In this document: one piece after another, positions 26,338 through 33,792 of the stretch | Layout: every line of letters begins with the position of its first letter | Position numbering within the stretch: the stretch's first letter is position 1 | Assembly (NCBI RefSeq): GCF_001652265.1 | Contig: NZ_LWBS01000219.1 | Coordinates: 1-64,000, forward strand | DNA length: 64,000 bases | DNA from: Rhizobium leguminosarum | GTDB taxonomy: Bacteria > Pseudomonadota > Alphaproteobacteria > Rhizobiales > Rhizobiaceae | Reading direction: 5' to 3' | The notes under the pieces: generated by a model | The model's database searches: none | What the model saw: the letters and a program-made list of their open reading frames with translations, nothing else | What the model was told of the DNA's origin: nothing | Translations under genes and position numbers: made by a program

Positions 26338-26440
26338 AGCGCCTTGCGTCGAACCGGAATCTGCGACGCGCTTCAGGCCTTTTCTATTTCTTATGCATCC
26401 CGTTGTCCCAAAACCACTGGACACTTTTGGGCGAGATGCA
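26334..26440. repeat. Palindromic intergenic repeat, bipartite copy 4
   Basis: First hairpin: CTGAAGCGC...GCGCTTCAG. Second: GATGCAT-related arms (TGCATCCCGTTGTCCCAAAA with TTTTGGGCGAGATGCA). It sits between two convergent genes, with the GNAT TGA at one edge and the DUF2125 TGA touching the other. Confidence 0.75.
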
Positions 26441-27457
26441 TCAGATCGGCGGAATCCGGCCGAGCGGAATGAAACCGCTGACGGTGGCATTGCCACGATC
26501 GACGACGAGATCGACCGAGACCTTGTCGCCGCCACCGGCAAGCGACTTCAGCAGCTTTGTCGCCGTGTTGACGGTCGAGGCGATATCCGGAAAGGCCTGT
26601 TTCAGGCTGTCGCCCCAGGGGCCGAGCTGTTCGATCTCCAGCTTGAATTTTCCCGAGAGCAGACCCTGCTCGTCAAAGGAGAAGGGGCCAGTCAGCGTCA
26701 TCACCTTGCCGTCGCCGATGTCGGCGACGATGCGGCGCAGTTCACCGGTGGCGCCATTGAGGCCGTTCGGATCACTGCCGTCGATCAAGCCGGCCTTGCC
26801 GGCGATGGTCAGATCGATGCTGGCAGACATTTTTGGAAAGATCTGCGGCCAGTTCTTGATCGCCGTATTCGCATCCTGCACGGAGATCGCGCCATCGAGA
26901 TCGGCGCCGTTCTGGCGCAGATGGATTTCGGTGCGGGCGGCATCGAAGCTGATGGTCTGGCCGGTGTAGGAGGAGACGGCCATCGCCTTCAGACCCTCGA
27001 TGACGGTTGAGCTGCGATCGATGCCCTGCAGCCTGGTCGCAAGACTCGCCTGCAGGTTCGTCCATTGGGCCGAGATCGAAAGGCCGTTGGTGGTGCGGAT
27101 TTCGGCCGGCGAATCGAGTTCCCAGACAATATTGCCGGGCGCATAGACCTGTGCTGCCGAGCGTAACGCGCCGAAGGTGGCGGAGACGCCGTTGACATTG
27201 TCGTCGACGTCGATCTTCGAGCAGAACAGGCCGATACGGAAGGGATAGCCGCGGAATTCGATATCGGAGCATTCGCCGCTGACGCCTGCCTGGTCGCGTG
27301 GCGCGATCGCCTTCAGCACCGTGGTCTTCAATGCCGACGCCGCATAGAACCAGCCGCCGGTATAAAGCGCGATCACCAGGAGGATACCTCCACCCAGCAA
27401 CCAGAATTTCTTACCGCTGCCGGATTGGCTGCTGCCGGATCGGCTTGACGCTGCCAT
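26441..27457 (-). CDS. DUF2125-domain envelope protein
   Basis: A 338-residue protein with an N-terminal Ser/Gly-rich cytoplasmic segment, one transmembrane anchor (about 18-40, FWLLGGGILLVIALYTGGWFYA cut short here) and a periplasmic DUF2125 domain rich in beta strands. The pattern ECSDIEFRGYPFRIGLFC is typical of the family. Function unknown. Divergent from the ChaC-like gene; the shared upstream region is only 51 bp. Confidence 0.84.
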   Translation of the reverse strand: MAASSRSGSSQSGSGKKFWLLGGGILLVIALYTGGWFYAASALKTTVLKAIAPRDQAGVSGECSDIEFRGYPFRIGLFCSKIDVDDNVNGVSATFGALRSAAQVYAPGNIVWELDSPAEIRTTNGLSISAQWTNLQASLATRLQGIDRSSTVIEGLKAMAVSSYTGQTISFDAARTEIHLRQNGADLDGAISVQDANTAIKNWPQIFPKMSASIDLTIAGKAGLIDGSDPNGLNGATGELRRIVADIGDGKVMTLTGPFSFDEQGLLSGKFKLEIEQLGPWGDSLKQAFPDIASTVNTATKLLKSLAGGGDKVSVDLVVDRGNATVSGFIPLGRIPPI

Positions 27458-27508
27458 GATGTTCTCCAATGGTGAATCGCAAATGTGATTCCCCGTCTGG
27501 CGTGCGAT

Positions 27509-28039
27509 ATGGACGAATTTTGGGTATTTGGCTACGGTTCGCTGATGTGGAATCCGGGCTTCGAGTTTATGGAGCGGGCAGAGGCTCTGGTCTATGGCTA
27601 CAGGCGTTCGCTTTGTGTCCGCTCCTTTGTCCATCGTGGCACACGCGACAATCCAGGCCTGGTTCTCGGCCTTGACAGGGGTGGCGCCTGCCGCGGCATG
27701 GCTTTCCGCATTTCCGCGGAAAAATGGGAAGAGGTGATCGACTATCTCCGCGCCCGCGAGCTGGTCACCAATGTCTATCTGGAGCGCCGGGTGCGGCTGC
27801 AGCTTGCCGGCCGGCGCCGGGTGGAAGCGGTCGCCTACATCATCGATCGCGAGCATGAGCAATATGCCGGCGCGCTCGATGCGCTTGCCGCGGCACGGGT
27901 AGTGAACGAAGCAAAAGGCCAGTCTGGTCCGAATGATGCCTATGTCTTCAACACGCTGACGCATCTGAAGCAGATGGGCATTCGTGACCATTGGCTGGAG
28001 CAGGTCGTCAACGAAGTGGAGCGGCTGCGCGCCGCCTGA
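27509..28039 (+). CDS. Gamma-glutamylcyclotransferase (ChaC-like)
   Basis: A 176-residue protein whose N-terminus FWVFGYGSLMWNPGF is the signature of ChaC-type glutathione-specific gamma-glutamylcyclotransferases, which split glutathione to 5-oxoproline and Cys-Gly. The later segments RGGACRGMAFRI and AVAYIIDREHEQYAG fit the family. The ATG at 27509 is preferred over the GTG at 27485. Convergent with plsC, 2 bp apart. Confidence 0.88.
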   Translation: MDEFWVFGYGSLMWNPGFEFMERAEALVYGYRRSLCVRSFVHRGTRDNPGLVLGLDRGGACRGMAFRISAEKWEEVIDYLRARELVTNVYLERRVRLQLAGRRRVEAVAYIIDREHEQYAGALDALAAARVVNEAKGQSGPNDAYVFNTLTHLKQMGIRDHWLEQVVNEVERLRAA

Positions 28040-28041
28040 TC

Positions 28042-28839
28042 TCAGCCAGTTGCCGCGTTCAACTTGCGCAGCTCGACCAGTCTTTCAACCGCCGTTGGCG
28101 GCAGCGGCAGATGCGGATTTTGCGCGATGGTTTCGAGCAGAAGCTCATCGCTTGCTCGCTCCGATACCTCGATCAGATGGGCGAAAAAGGCGTCCGGATC
28201 CATTCCCGGCATGATCGGCGGCAGGATCTTCACCTTGAAATGGCCGGGATAGCGACGAATGCTCCGCCGCGGCCAGAACAGACCGGGATGCATGGCGACC
28301 GGAACGACGGGGAGGTGAAGATCGCGGTACATGCGGGCTATGCCGTATTTATAGACCGGCTCTGCGCCTGGCGGGCGGCGGGTGCCCTCGGGATAGATGA
28401 TGAGCTGGCGGCCGGTCGACAGTTCTTCCTTCGTGCGTTTCAGCACTTCCACCATCACCTTGCCGCGGGCGCCGCGATCGACCGGGATCATGCGCTGCTT
28501 CTTCGCATACCAGCCGAAGAGCGGAATCCACATCAGTTCGCGCTTCAGGATGTAGACCGGATCCTTCAGCCAGGGCAGCAGCGCGTAGGTATCCCAGAAA
28601 GACTGGTGCTTCGGCGCCAGGATGTAACTGCCGTCAGGCAGGTTCTCCAGGCCCTCGATCTCGAAGGTGGTGCCGACGATCACCCGCATCAGCCAGTGGT
28701 TGGAGCGCGCCCAGTTCTTCGGAATCGCATAGGCGATCTTGCGCGGCACGGCGAAATAGTAGGGCGAGAGCACGATCATCCGGATGATGAGGTTGGCGTA
28801 GAAGATCGTGTTGAAGAGAACGGAACGCAGGGCGATCAT
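28042..28839 (-). CDS. plsC: 1-Acyl-sn-glycerol-3-phosphate acyltransferase
   Basis: A 265-residue membrane-associated enzyme that acylates lysophosphatidic acid to phosphatidic acid. The catalytic HX4D motif reads HQSFWD, and the lysophosphatidate-binding motif is YPEGTRR. An N-terminal hydrophobic helix (VLFNTIFYANLIIRMIVL) anchors it. The ATG at 28839 has GGGAAAG 4 nt upstream and was preferred over the frame start at 28863. Confidence 0.9.
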   Translation of the reverse strand: MIALRSVLFNTIFYANLIIRMIVLSPYYFAVPRKIAYAIPKNWARSNHWLMRVIVGTTFEIEGLENLPDGSYILAPKHQSFWDTYALLPWLKDPVYILKRELMWIPLFGWYAKKQRMIPVDRGARGKVMVEVLKRTKEELSTGRQLIIYPEGTRRPPGAEPVYKYGIARMYRDLHLPVVPVAMHPGLFWPRRSIRRYPGHFKVKILPPIMPGMDPDAFFAHLIEVSERASDELLLETIAQNPHLPLPPTAVERLVELRKLNAATG

Positions 28840-28925
28840 GAAACTTTCCCGAGGCATGCTCACGCGACCGGCCTACACGATATTGCCCGTCATAAAAAGC
28901 GTTTGATGCTGCCTTGATGTAAAAG

Positions 28926-29040
28926 CCTGGAGCAATTCCAGCAAAAGTGCGCAGCGGTTTTGCGTCCGGAATTGCGCAAAAGCAAAAAGATAGAGCATGA
29001 CCCCGAAAGTCGGAATCGATTTTCGGAAGGGATTATGCGC
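28926..29040. repeat. Palindromic intergenic repeat, copy 5
   Basis: Two hairpins: GCAATTCC...GGAATTGC enclosing GCAAAAGTGCGCAGCGGTTTTGC, then GCATGACCCCGAAAGTCGGAATCGATTTTCGG ending ATTATGC. It shares the internal GCGCAGCGGTTTTGCG core with copy 1. It fills the space between plsC (start) and ydcF (end), both on the minus strand. Confidence 0.7.
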
Positions 29041-29091
29041 AACTTTCAAATTGATGGACCGTCCTTGCGCGTCCTATCGAGGCGCGGCGGT

Positions 29092-29808
29092 TTATTGCTG
29101 GCCGGACGCATTTGCCGAGCGCAGCCCGGTGTGGCGGCCGAAGCCGGTAATGTTGCGGGCGCCGGTCAGCAGCACTTTCACATATTCGGCAAGCATGACG
29201 CGCATCGCATTCGGGTCGGTGAACCAGTTGCGGCTCTTCAAATCCGAGTTGACCACGGGATAAGCGATGAACTCGATGTCCGGATCGACATAGGAGAGTT
29301 CGGCGAGGCTTCGCGGCATGTGGTAGTTGTTGGTGACGATCAGAACGCTCCGGTATCCCTTGGCGTGGATCCAGTTCGAAGCCTCCTCGGCATTGCCGAT
29401 CGTGTCGATCGCATCGTAGCCGATATCGACACAACAGGAGAAGAGATCGGCCGAACCCTGCGTCATCTTGCGGATCTGCGCCGGCGTCGTCGTCGGGTGG
29501 ACGCCGGAAATCAGCAATCGCTTGCCGGCGCCCTTCTGCAGCAGCTCCACGGCCTGGTCGATGCGCTGGTAGCCACCCGTCAGTACCACGATCGCATCCG
29601 CCTTCGGCTCGGCCGGCGGCCTGAGTGTCGTCACCGAATCAGCGAAACGCAGAAAACCGCCGAACACCAGGGCGATTATCAGCAGGCAGCCAAAGCCGCC
29701 CCAGCGCAGCAGGCGGCGGATCGGCCCGCGCCGCGGCGGCAGACCCGCCGAGCGATCAAGCTCCGGGTCCTGATGAATCGGGTTGGGTGTCGTATGTCCC
29801 ATGGTCAT
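29092..29808 (-). CDS. YdcF/DUF218-family protein
   Basis: A 238-residue protein with a cytoplasmic N-terminus, one transmembrane helix (about 36-54, GGFGCLLIIALVFGGFLRF) and a DUF218 (ElyC/SanA/YdcF) domain. The family motifs IVVLTGGYQRIDQAVELL and SVLIVTNNYHMPRSL are intact. SanA/ElyC relatives act in envelope barrier or lipid-carrier functions; the specific role is unknown. It lies downstream of ftsEX on the same strand. Confidence 0.84.
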   Translation of the reverse strand: MTMGHTTPNPIHQDPELDRSAGLPPRRGPIRRLLRWGGFGCLLIIALVFGGFLRFADSVTTLRPPAEPKADAIVVLTGGYQRIDQAVELLQKGAGKRLLISGVHPTTTPAQIRKMTQGSADLFSCCVDIGYDAIDTIGNAEEASNWIHAKGYRSVLIVTNNYHMPRSLAELSYVDPDIEFIAYPVVNSDLKSRNWFTDPNAMRVMLAEYVKVLLTGARNITGFGRHTGLRSANASGQQ

Positions 29809-29875
29809 GAATCGTAATTATACGCTGATTGCGGCGCGGAACAGACGCTTTCATGGCAAAACGGCACGGTCAGGA

Positions 29876-30889
29876 TCAACTTCCGATGCCGTCGGTGCGT
29901 GTCGGGTCCGAGCGTAGTGTATCGATTTCGTAGATCGTCCGCATGACGGTCAGCCGCGCGGTGAAGGTGGTGAGGAGCGCGATGACGATCATCGTTGCGA
30001 AGATACCGGCATAACCAAGCACGCCGACGGAGAAGGTGCCGAAGAGCGCGGTCGCCTGATCCGTTTCCGGGGTGGCGAGGGTGCGGCTTTGCCAGAAACC
30101 GGCGGTGGCGAAGAAGAGAGCGGCAAGCGCGCTGCCGATCGCCGAACCCTTGAGGCTGATCTTCAGGAAATGCTTCTGGAATTCGGTGGCGACGAAGGAG
30201 CTTTCGGCGCCGACGAAATGCAGCACTTCGACGACATGACGGTTGCCCGACAGCGCGCCGCGCGTGGCGAAGACGACGGTGAGCACCATCGCCGTGAAAA
30301 CCAGGAGCAGGATGCCGGTGCCGATCATGACGGTCGTGTGCGCCATGGACACTAGCCGGTCGACCCAGGTGCGGTGATCGTCGAGGCTGGCTTGCGGGAT
30401 ACTGTCCTTCAGCAGCGCCCGCATCGAATCGAAATCCGGCGGATTGCTCTCGTCGATGGTGATGATGACGAGGCGGGGAACGGGCAGATCCTTGAGATCG
30501 AGACCGGGGCCGAGCCAGGGTTCGAGCAGGCGAGCGGTCGCCGCCTCGTCGACGATCTGGCCGCTCTTGGTGCCGACGAAGGTCAGCGCCAGGTCGCGTG
30601 CCTGGGTCAGCGCCTTTTCCATGTCGAGATTGTCGTCCGGCTTGATCTGAATGGTGATCTCGCGGGAGATCTGGCTCTCCCAGCTGGCCGCCGTCGAGCG
30701 CACCATGCTGACGCCGCCGAGCGTCAGGCAGGCGAGAAAGGCCATGATCGATATCACCACCATCAACGCACTGCCCTGGATGTTGGAAGGCGGCAGGATC
30801 GGCGCGGTCGGACGCACGCGCAATTCCGGCCGCTTCTGCTGGATCTTGGCAGCCGCCTTCTCAGGGCTTCTGGACGGGGGCTCAGTCAT
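29876..30889 (-). CDS. ftsX: Cell-division ABC transporter permease FtsX
   Basis: A 337-residue permease with a cytoplasmic N-terminus (about 1-38, basic/Pro-rich), TM1 (about 40-60), a periplasmic loop and three more C-terminal transmembrane helices. With FtsE it couples ATP use at the septum to activation of murein hydrolases. Its ATG overlaps the ftsE stop by 8 bp. The N-terminal tail is longer than in E. coli relative to TM1, as common in rhizobia. Confidence 0.92.
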   Translation of the reverse strand: MTEPPSRSPEKAAAKIQQKRPELRVRPTAPILPPSNIQGSALMVVISIMAFLACLTLGGVSMVRSTAASWESQISREITIQIKPDDNLDMEKALTQARDLALTFVGTKSGQIVDEAATARLLEPWLGPGLDLKDLPVPRLVIITIDESNPPDFDSMRALLKDSIPQASLDDHRTWVDRLVSMAHTTVMIGTGILLLVFTAMVLTVVFATRGALSGNRHVVEVLHFVGAESSFVATEFQKHFLKISLKGSAIGSALAALFFATAGFWQSRTLATPETDQATALFGTFSVGVLGYAGIFATMIVIALLTTFTARLTVMRTIYEIDTLRSDPTRTDGIGS

Positions 30890-31541
30890 AGATATCGAGA
30901 TGCCCCTCTGAGAGGATCATGCGGCGGGCTTCCACCTGTTCCATCAGCGCCAGGTCATGGGTGGCGATCACGACCGCCGTGCCGAGGCGGTTCAGCTCGA
31001 GGAAAAGATTGAGCAGGCGCTTGGCCATCGGCGGGTCGACATTGCCTGTGGGTTCGTCGGCCAGCAGCACTTCCGGCCGGTCCATCAGCGCCCGGGCGAT
31101 TGCGGCGCGCTGCTTCTCGCCGCCGGAGAGCACGGGCGGCAGCACGTTGATGCGTTCGCCGAGGCCGACCCATTTCAACAGCTCCAGCACGTCGGTCTTG
31201 TAGGAGCTCTCATCCTTGCCGCGCACCCGTAGGGGCAAAGCGACATTCTCATAGGTGGTGAGATGGTCGAGCAGGCGGAAATCCTGGAAGACGATGCCGA
31301 CGCGGCGGCGCAGAAGCGGCAGTTCGGGGCGGGGGATTTCGGAAATGTCGCGCCCGAACATGCGGATCAGGCCGCGTGTCGGCTGCAGCGACATGAAAAG
31401 CATCCGCAGCAGCGACGTCTTGCCGGCGCCCGATGGGCCTGTCAGAAACTGAAAGGATTTCTTCGGGATATCGAAGGTCAGGTCCCGGAGGATTTCCGGG
31501 CCCATGCCATAGCGCAAACCGACATTCTCAAAGTGGATCAA
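30882..31541 (-). CDS. ftsE: Cell-division ATP-binding protein FtsE
   Basis: A 219-residue ABC ATPase. Walker A GPSGAGKTS, signature LSGGEKQR, Walker B VLLADEPTGNVD and switch THD are intact. The conserved N-terminus IHFENVGLRYG is preceded by a TTG at 31541, taken as the start; the frame stays open to 31661 but the extra residues do not resemble FtsE. Upstream DNA (31542-31692) holds several TTAAC motifs and separates it from a divergent gene. Confidence 0.92.
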   Translation of the reverse strand: MIHFENVGLRYGMGPEILRDLTFDIPKKSFQFLTGPSGAGKTSLLRMLFMSLQPTRGLIRMFGRDISEIPRPELPLLRRRVGIVFQDFRLLDHLTTYENVALPLRVRGKDESSYKTDVLELLKWVGLGERINVLPPVLSGGEKQRAAIARALMDRPEVLLADEPTGNVDPPMAKRLLNLFLELNRLGTAVVIATHDLALMEQVEARRMILSEGHLDIYD

Positions 31542-31653
31542 CGGGCAGCTCAGTCTGTTGTGGGTTTCACCGCACGACTTGTTAACCAACACCGTTAACA
31601 GCCGGTAAATTTTGCTGGAAAGACGCCCGTTTGATGGCGATCTTTGCGAAGCA

Positions 31654-31661
31654 TTAACCAT
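31654..31661 (+). promoter_or_regulatory. CtrA-type 8-mer (TTAACCAT) in the ftsE divergent region
   Basis: An exact TTAACCAT, the 8-mer associated with CtrA binding in alphaproteobacteria. Two further TTAAC sequences lie near 31577 and 31593, spaced 9 bp rather than the canonical 7. The site is 113 bp upstream of ftsE and 32 bp upstream of the gene at 31693. Regulatory function is inferred. Confidence 0.4.
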
Positions 31662-31692
31662 TAAAATTTACGACTGAGCAGGATTCGTTTCA

Positions 31693-32406
31693 ATGTCAGA
31701 TTTCTCCTGGCAACGAAACCATGTGGACATCTGCGAGGCAGCCACCATGGAAGCATCCTCCTTCAGTCGCCGGACGCCGGGCCAGGCCTATGATTTCCTG
31801 CCGCCGGAACCCGCCAACCGTCGATACCGCTCGGCGCGTCCTGCCGATATCTCCGACGCTGAATTCGTCACCCTCGGCAACGTGCGGCCCAGGGAGTTCA
31901 GCTCAAGGATCTATAACGACAACCGCAAGCGCATGGCTGCCGCACAGGCCGGACAGCCGCCGCTCATGCCGGCGATGGCCGCTTCCGTTCTGCGGACAGC
32001 GGAATCCTGGCTGCAGCGCGCGTCGATGCGGAGCTTCGCAGCGCTGGTGCTGGCGCTCGTCGTGCTCGTCTTCGGCCACGCGGGTGGTTTTTCCGGCCTT
32101 TCCGGCGAGCGCGCCACTTCAGGAGCGCCGCTGCATTTCACCCACGTAACGGTGACGCCGCGTGATGCAAACGGCATGCGCGTGCTCGTTATCAACGGCA
32201 TCATCGAAAACGAGAGCGGCACGACGCAGATGGTGCATCCGATCCGTGCCGATCTCGTGACCGACGAGCGGCTGACTGCGAGCATCATCATCGACCCGCC
32301 GGCCGATGTCATCTATGGCGGCCAAAGCCGGGGCTTCTCGGCTCGCGTCCAGCATGCCGGCGGAAAGATGCCGGAGGTCCGGCTCTCCTTCCTGCCACAG
32401 ATGTAA
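31693..32406 (+). CDS. Hypothetical membrane-anchored protein
   Basis: A 237-residue protein. The N-terminal 110 residues are polar and Pro/Arg-rich (RRTPGQAYDFLPPEPANRRY), followed by one transmembrane helix (about 116-132, FAALVLALVVLVFGHAGGF) and a periplasmic beta-rich domain with VLVINGIIENESGTT, similar in style to DUF3426-type domains. The start may instead be the ATG at 31747. Divergent from ftsE. Function not recognised; the anchor topology and neighbours hint at envelope or division work, which is inference. Confidence 0.72.
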   Translation: MSDFSWQRNHVDICEAATMEASSFSRRTPGQAYDFLPPEPANRRYRSARPADISDAEFVTLGNVRPREFSSRIYNDNRKRMAAAQAGQPPLMPAMAASVLRTAESWLQRASMRSFAALVLALVVLVFGHAGGFSGLSGERATSGAPLHFTHVTVTPRDANGMRVLVINGIIENESGTTQMVHPIRADLVTDERLTASIIIDPPADVIYGGQSRGFSARVQHAGGKMPEVRLSFLPQM

Positions 32407-32534
32407 CAGGACATGGAATGGCCGACTTTCTCGCCACAGGTTGGGCCAATCCCGTTAATTTCATGGCCAGCGAGGCTGTTTCAGGCTCGCATATGTGCTA
32501 ACGGCTTACCCTTCTTTTCATGGAGCAAGCCCTT

Positions 32535-33077
32535 ATGCCTGTCGTGCGCGGAAAAAATATCGAGCCGCTTTTCACCGCCGAGCAGATCGCCGAGCGCAAT
32601 CATTCGATGGCGCGGGAGATCGCCAGTGGCCCGACCAAGGACCTGCTCGTCATCGCCGTGCTCAAGGGCTCATTCATTTTCGCCGCCGACCTGATTCGCG
32701 CCCTGCATGATAGCGGGCTTGCCCCGGAGGTCGAGTTCATCACACTGTCGAGCTACGGCATCGGCACGGTTTCGCAGGGCGTACGCATCGTCAAGGATAT
32801 CGACAGCGACGTGCATGGCCGCGACGTCCTGCTGATCGACGATATCCTCGAATCCGGCCGGACACTGCTCTTTGCCAAGGAACTGCTCTTCGAACGTGGC
32901 GCGCGCAACGTCACGATCGCCGTGCTGCTCGACAAGCGCGTCAAGCGTAAGGAAAAGCTGGAGGCCGACTATGTCGGCTTCGAATGCCCTGACTATTTTG
33001 TCGTCGGCTACGGCATGGATGTCGCCTATGCCTTTCGTGAACTGCCCTTTGTCGGTGTGGTGACCGGGGACGCCTGA
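32535..33077 (+). CDS. hpt: Hypoxanthine phosphoribosyltransferase
   Basis: A 180-residue purine-salvage enzyme that makes IMP or GMP from hypoxanthine or guanine and PRPP. The PRPP-binding motif VLLIDDILESGRTL is at about 100-113, the loop LKGSFIFAADLIRA and the base-binding DYFVVGYGMD near the C-terminus. The ATG at 32535 is chosen because GGAG lies 9 nt upstream. The intervening 32407-32534 contains no other gene. Confidence 0.92.
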   Translation: MPVVRGKNIEPLFTAEQIAERNHSMAREIASGPTKDLLVIAVLKGSFIFAADLIRALHDSGLAPEVEFITLSSYGIGTVSQGVRIVKDIDSDVHGRDVLLIDDILESGRTLLFAKELLFERGARNVTIAVLLDKRVKRKEKLEADYVGFECPDYFVVGYGMDVAYAFRELPFVGVVTGDA

Positions 33078-33100
33078 GCTGTTGCCTTCGAGACGGGTTG

Positions 33101-33108
33101 TTAACCAT
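33101..33108 (+). promoter_or_regulatory. CtrA-type 8-mer (TTAACCAT) upstream of cpdR
   Basis: An exact TTAACCAT in the 117-bp gap between hpt and cpdR, 87 bp before the cpdR ATG, at a position compatible with promoter activation or repression. Because CpdR controls CtrA proteolysis in Caulobacter, a CtrA site here would close a loop. Function is inferred. Confidence 0.45.
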
Positions 33109-33194
33109 CTCGCCCATCGCTTCGTCATCTTTACCGATCGAAAAGGAAAGTCTGGTGATTTCCGTCGCGGGGCTGACGACGGAGCGATGCACAT

Positions 33195-33554
33195 ATGGCA
33201 AGAATTCTGATTACGGAAGACGAGGACTCCCTGCGGTCCTTCGTAGCCCGGGCCCTGCGGCTCGATGGCCACGAGACCGATGAGGCCGCCGATGGGGCCG
33301 AGGGGCTGGAAAAGCTCAAGGACGGGGTCTACGATCTGCTGCTTTCAGACATCCGCATGCCGGTGATGGACGGCATTGAACTCGCCCATCAGGCAAAAGA
33401 CGCTTTTCCTGGCTTGAAAATCCTGCTGATGACCGGCTATGCCGAACAGCGCGAACGGGCCGACGATCTTGCCGAAAAGATCATCGACGTCGTCGCCAAG
33501 CCATTCGCGCTTCCCGATATCCGCAAGGCGGTCGCCCGGGCGCTTGTCGCTTAG
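33195..33554 (+). CDS. cpdR: Single-domain response regulator CpdR
   Basis: A 119-residue receiver domain with no output domain. The acidic pocket E8/D9-E10-D11, phosphoacceptor Asp52 (in LLLSDIRMP), Thr80 (LLMTGY) and Lys102 (VAKPFALP) are all present. The sequence matches the CpdR group, an unphosphorylated-state adaptor that directs CtrA and other substrates to ClpXP at the cell pole. The neighbouring CtrA-type box and lone-receiver architecture support the name. No cognate kinase is nearby; phosphorelay input would come from CckA/ChpT elsewhere. Confidence 0.9.
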   Translation: MARILITEDEDSLRSFVARALRLDGHETDEAADGAEGLEKLKDGVYDLLLSDIRMPVMDGIELAHQAKDAFPGLKILLMTGYAEQRERADDLAEKIIDVVAKPFALPDIRKAVARALVA

Positions 33555-33620
33555 ACCCAGGATGCCGAAAAGTATCAGCGCTTTTCGGTCGGCATCCCGC
33601 TCCATTTCCAGGTTCAGGTT

Positions 33621-33729
33621 CTAAAGCGCGTCGCAATCTTTCAGATTCGCTCCTTGCGCTTTAGGTCTTTATTTCCAACGCATGTCGTTCGCGCAAAACC
33701 GCTGCACACTTTTGCGCGACATGCTTTAG
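33621..33729. repeat. Palindromic intergenic repeat, copy 6 (inverse of copy 1)
   Basis: Runs CTAAAGCGCG...GCATGTCG...GCGCAAAACCGCTGCACACTTTTGCGCGACATGCTTTAG in overall order and is nearly the reverse complement of 5511-5614. It lies between convergent cpdR and the TIGR02302 gene and probably terminates both. Confidence 0.8.
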
Positions 33730-33792
33730 GCCGATCCGGTCTGGAATCATCCTTTCCAGTGCGCGTCCTATCATTGCGCGGAGGCGTAAGGC

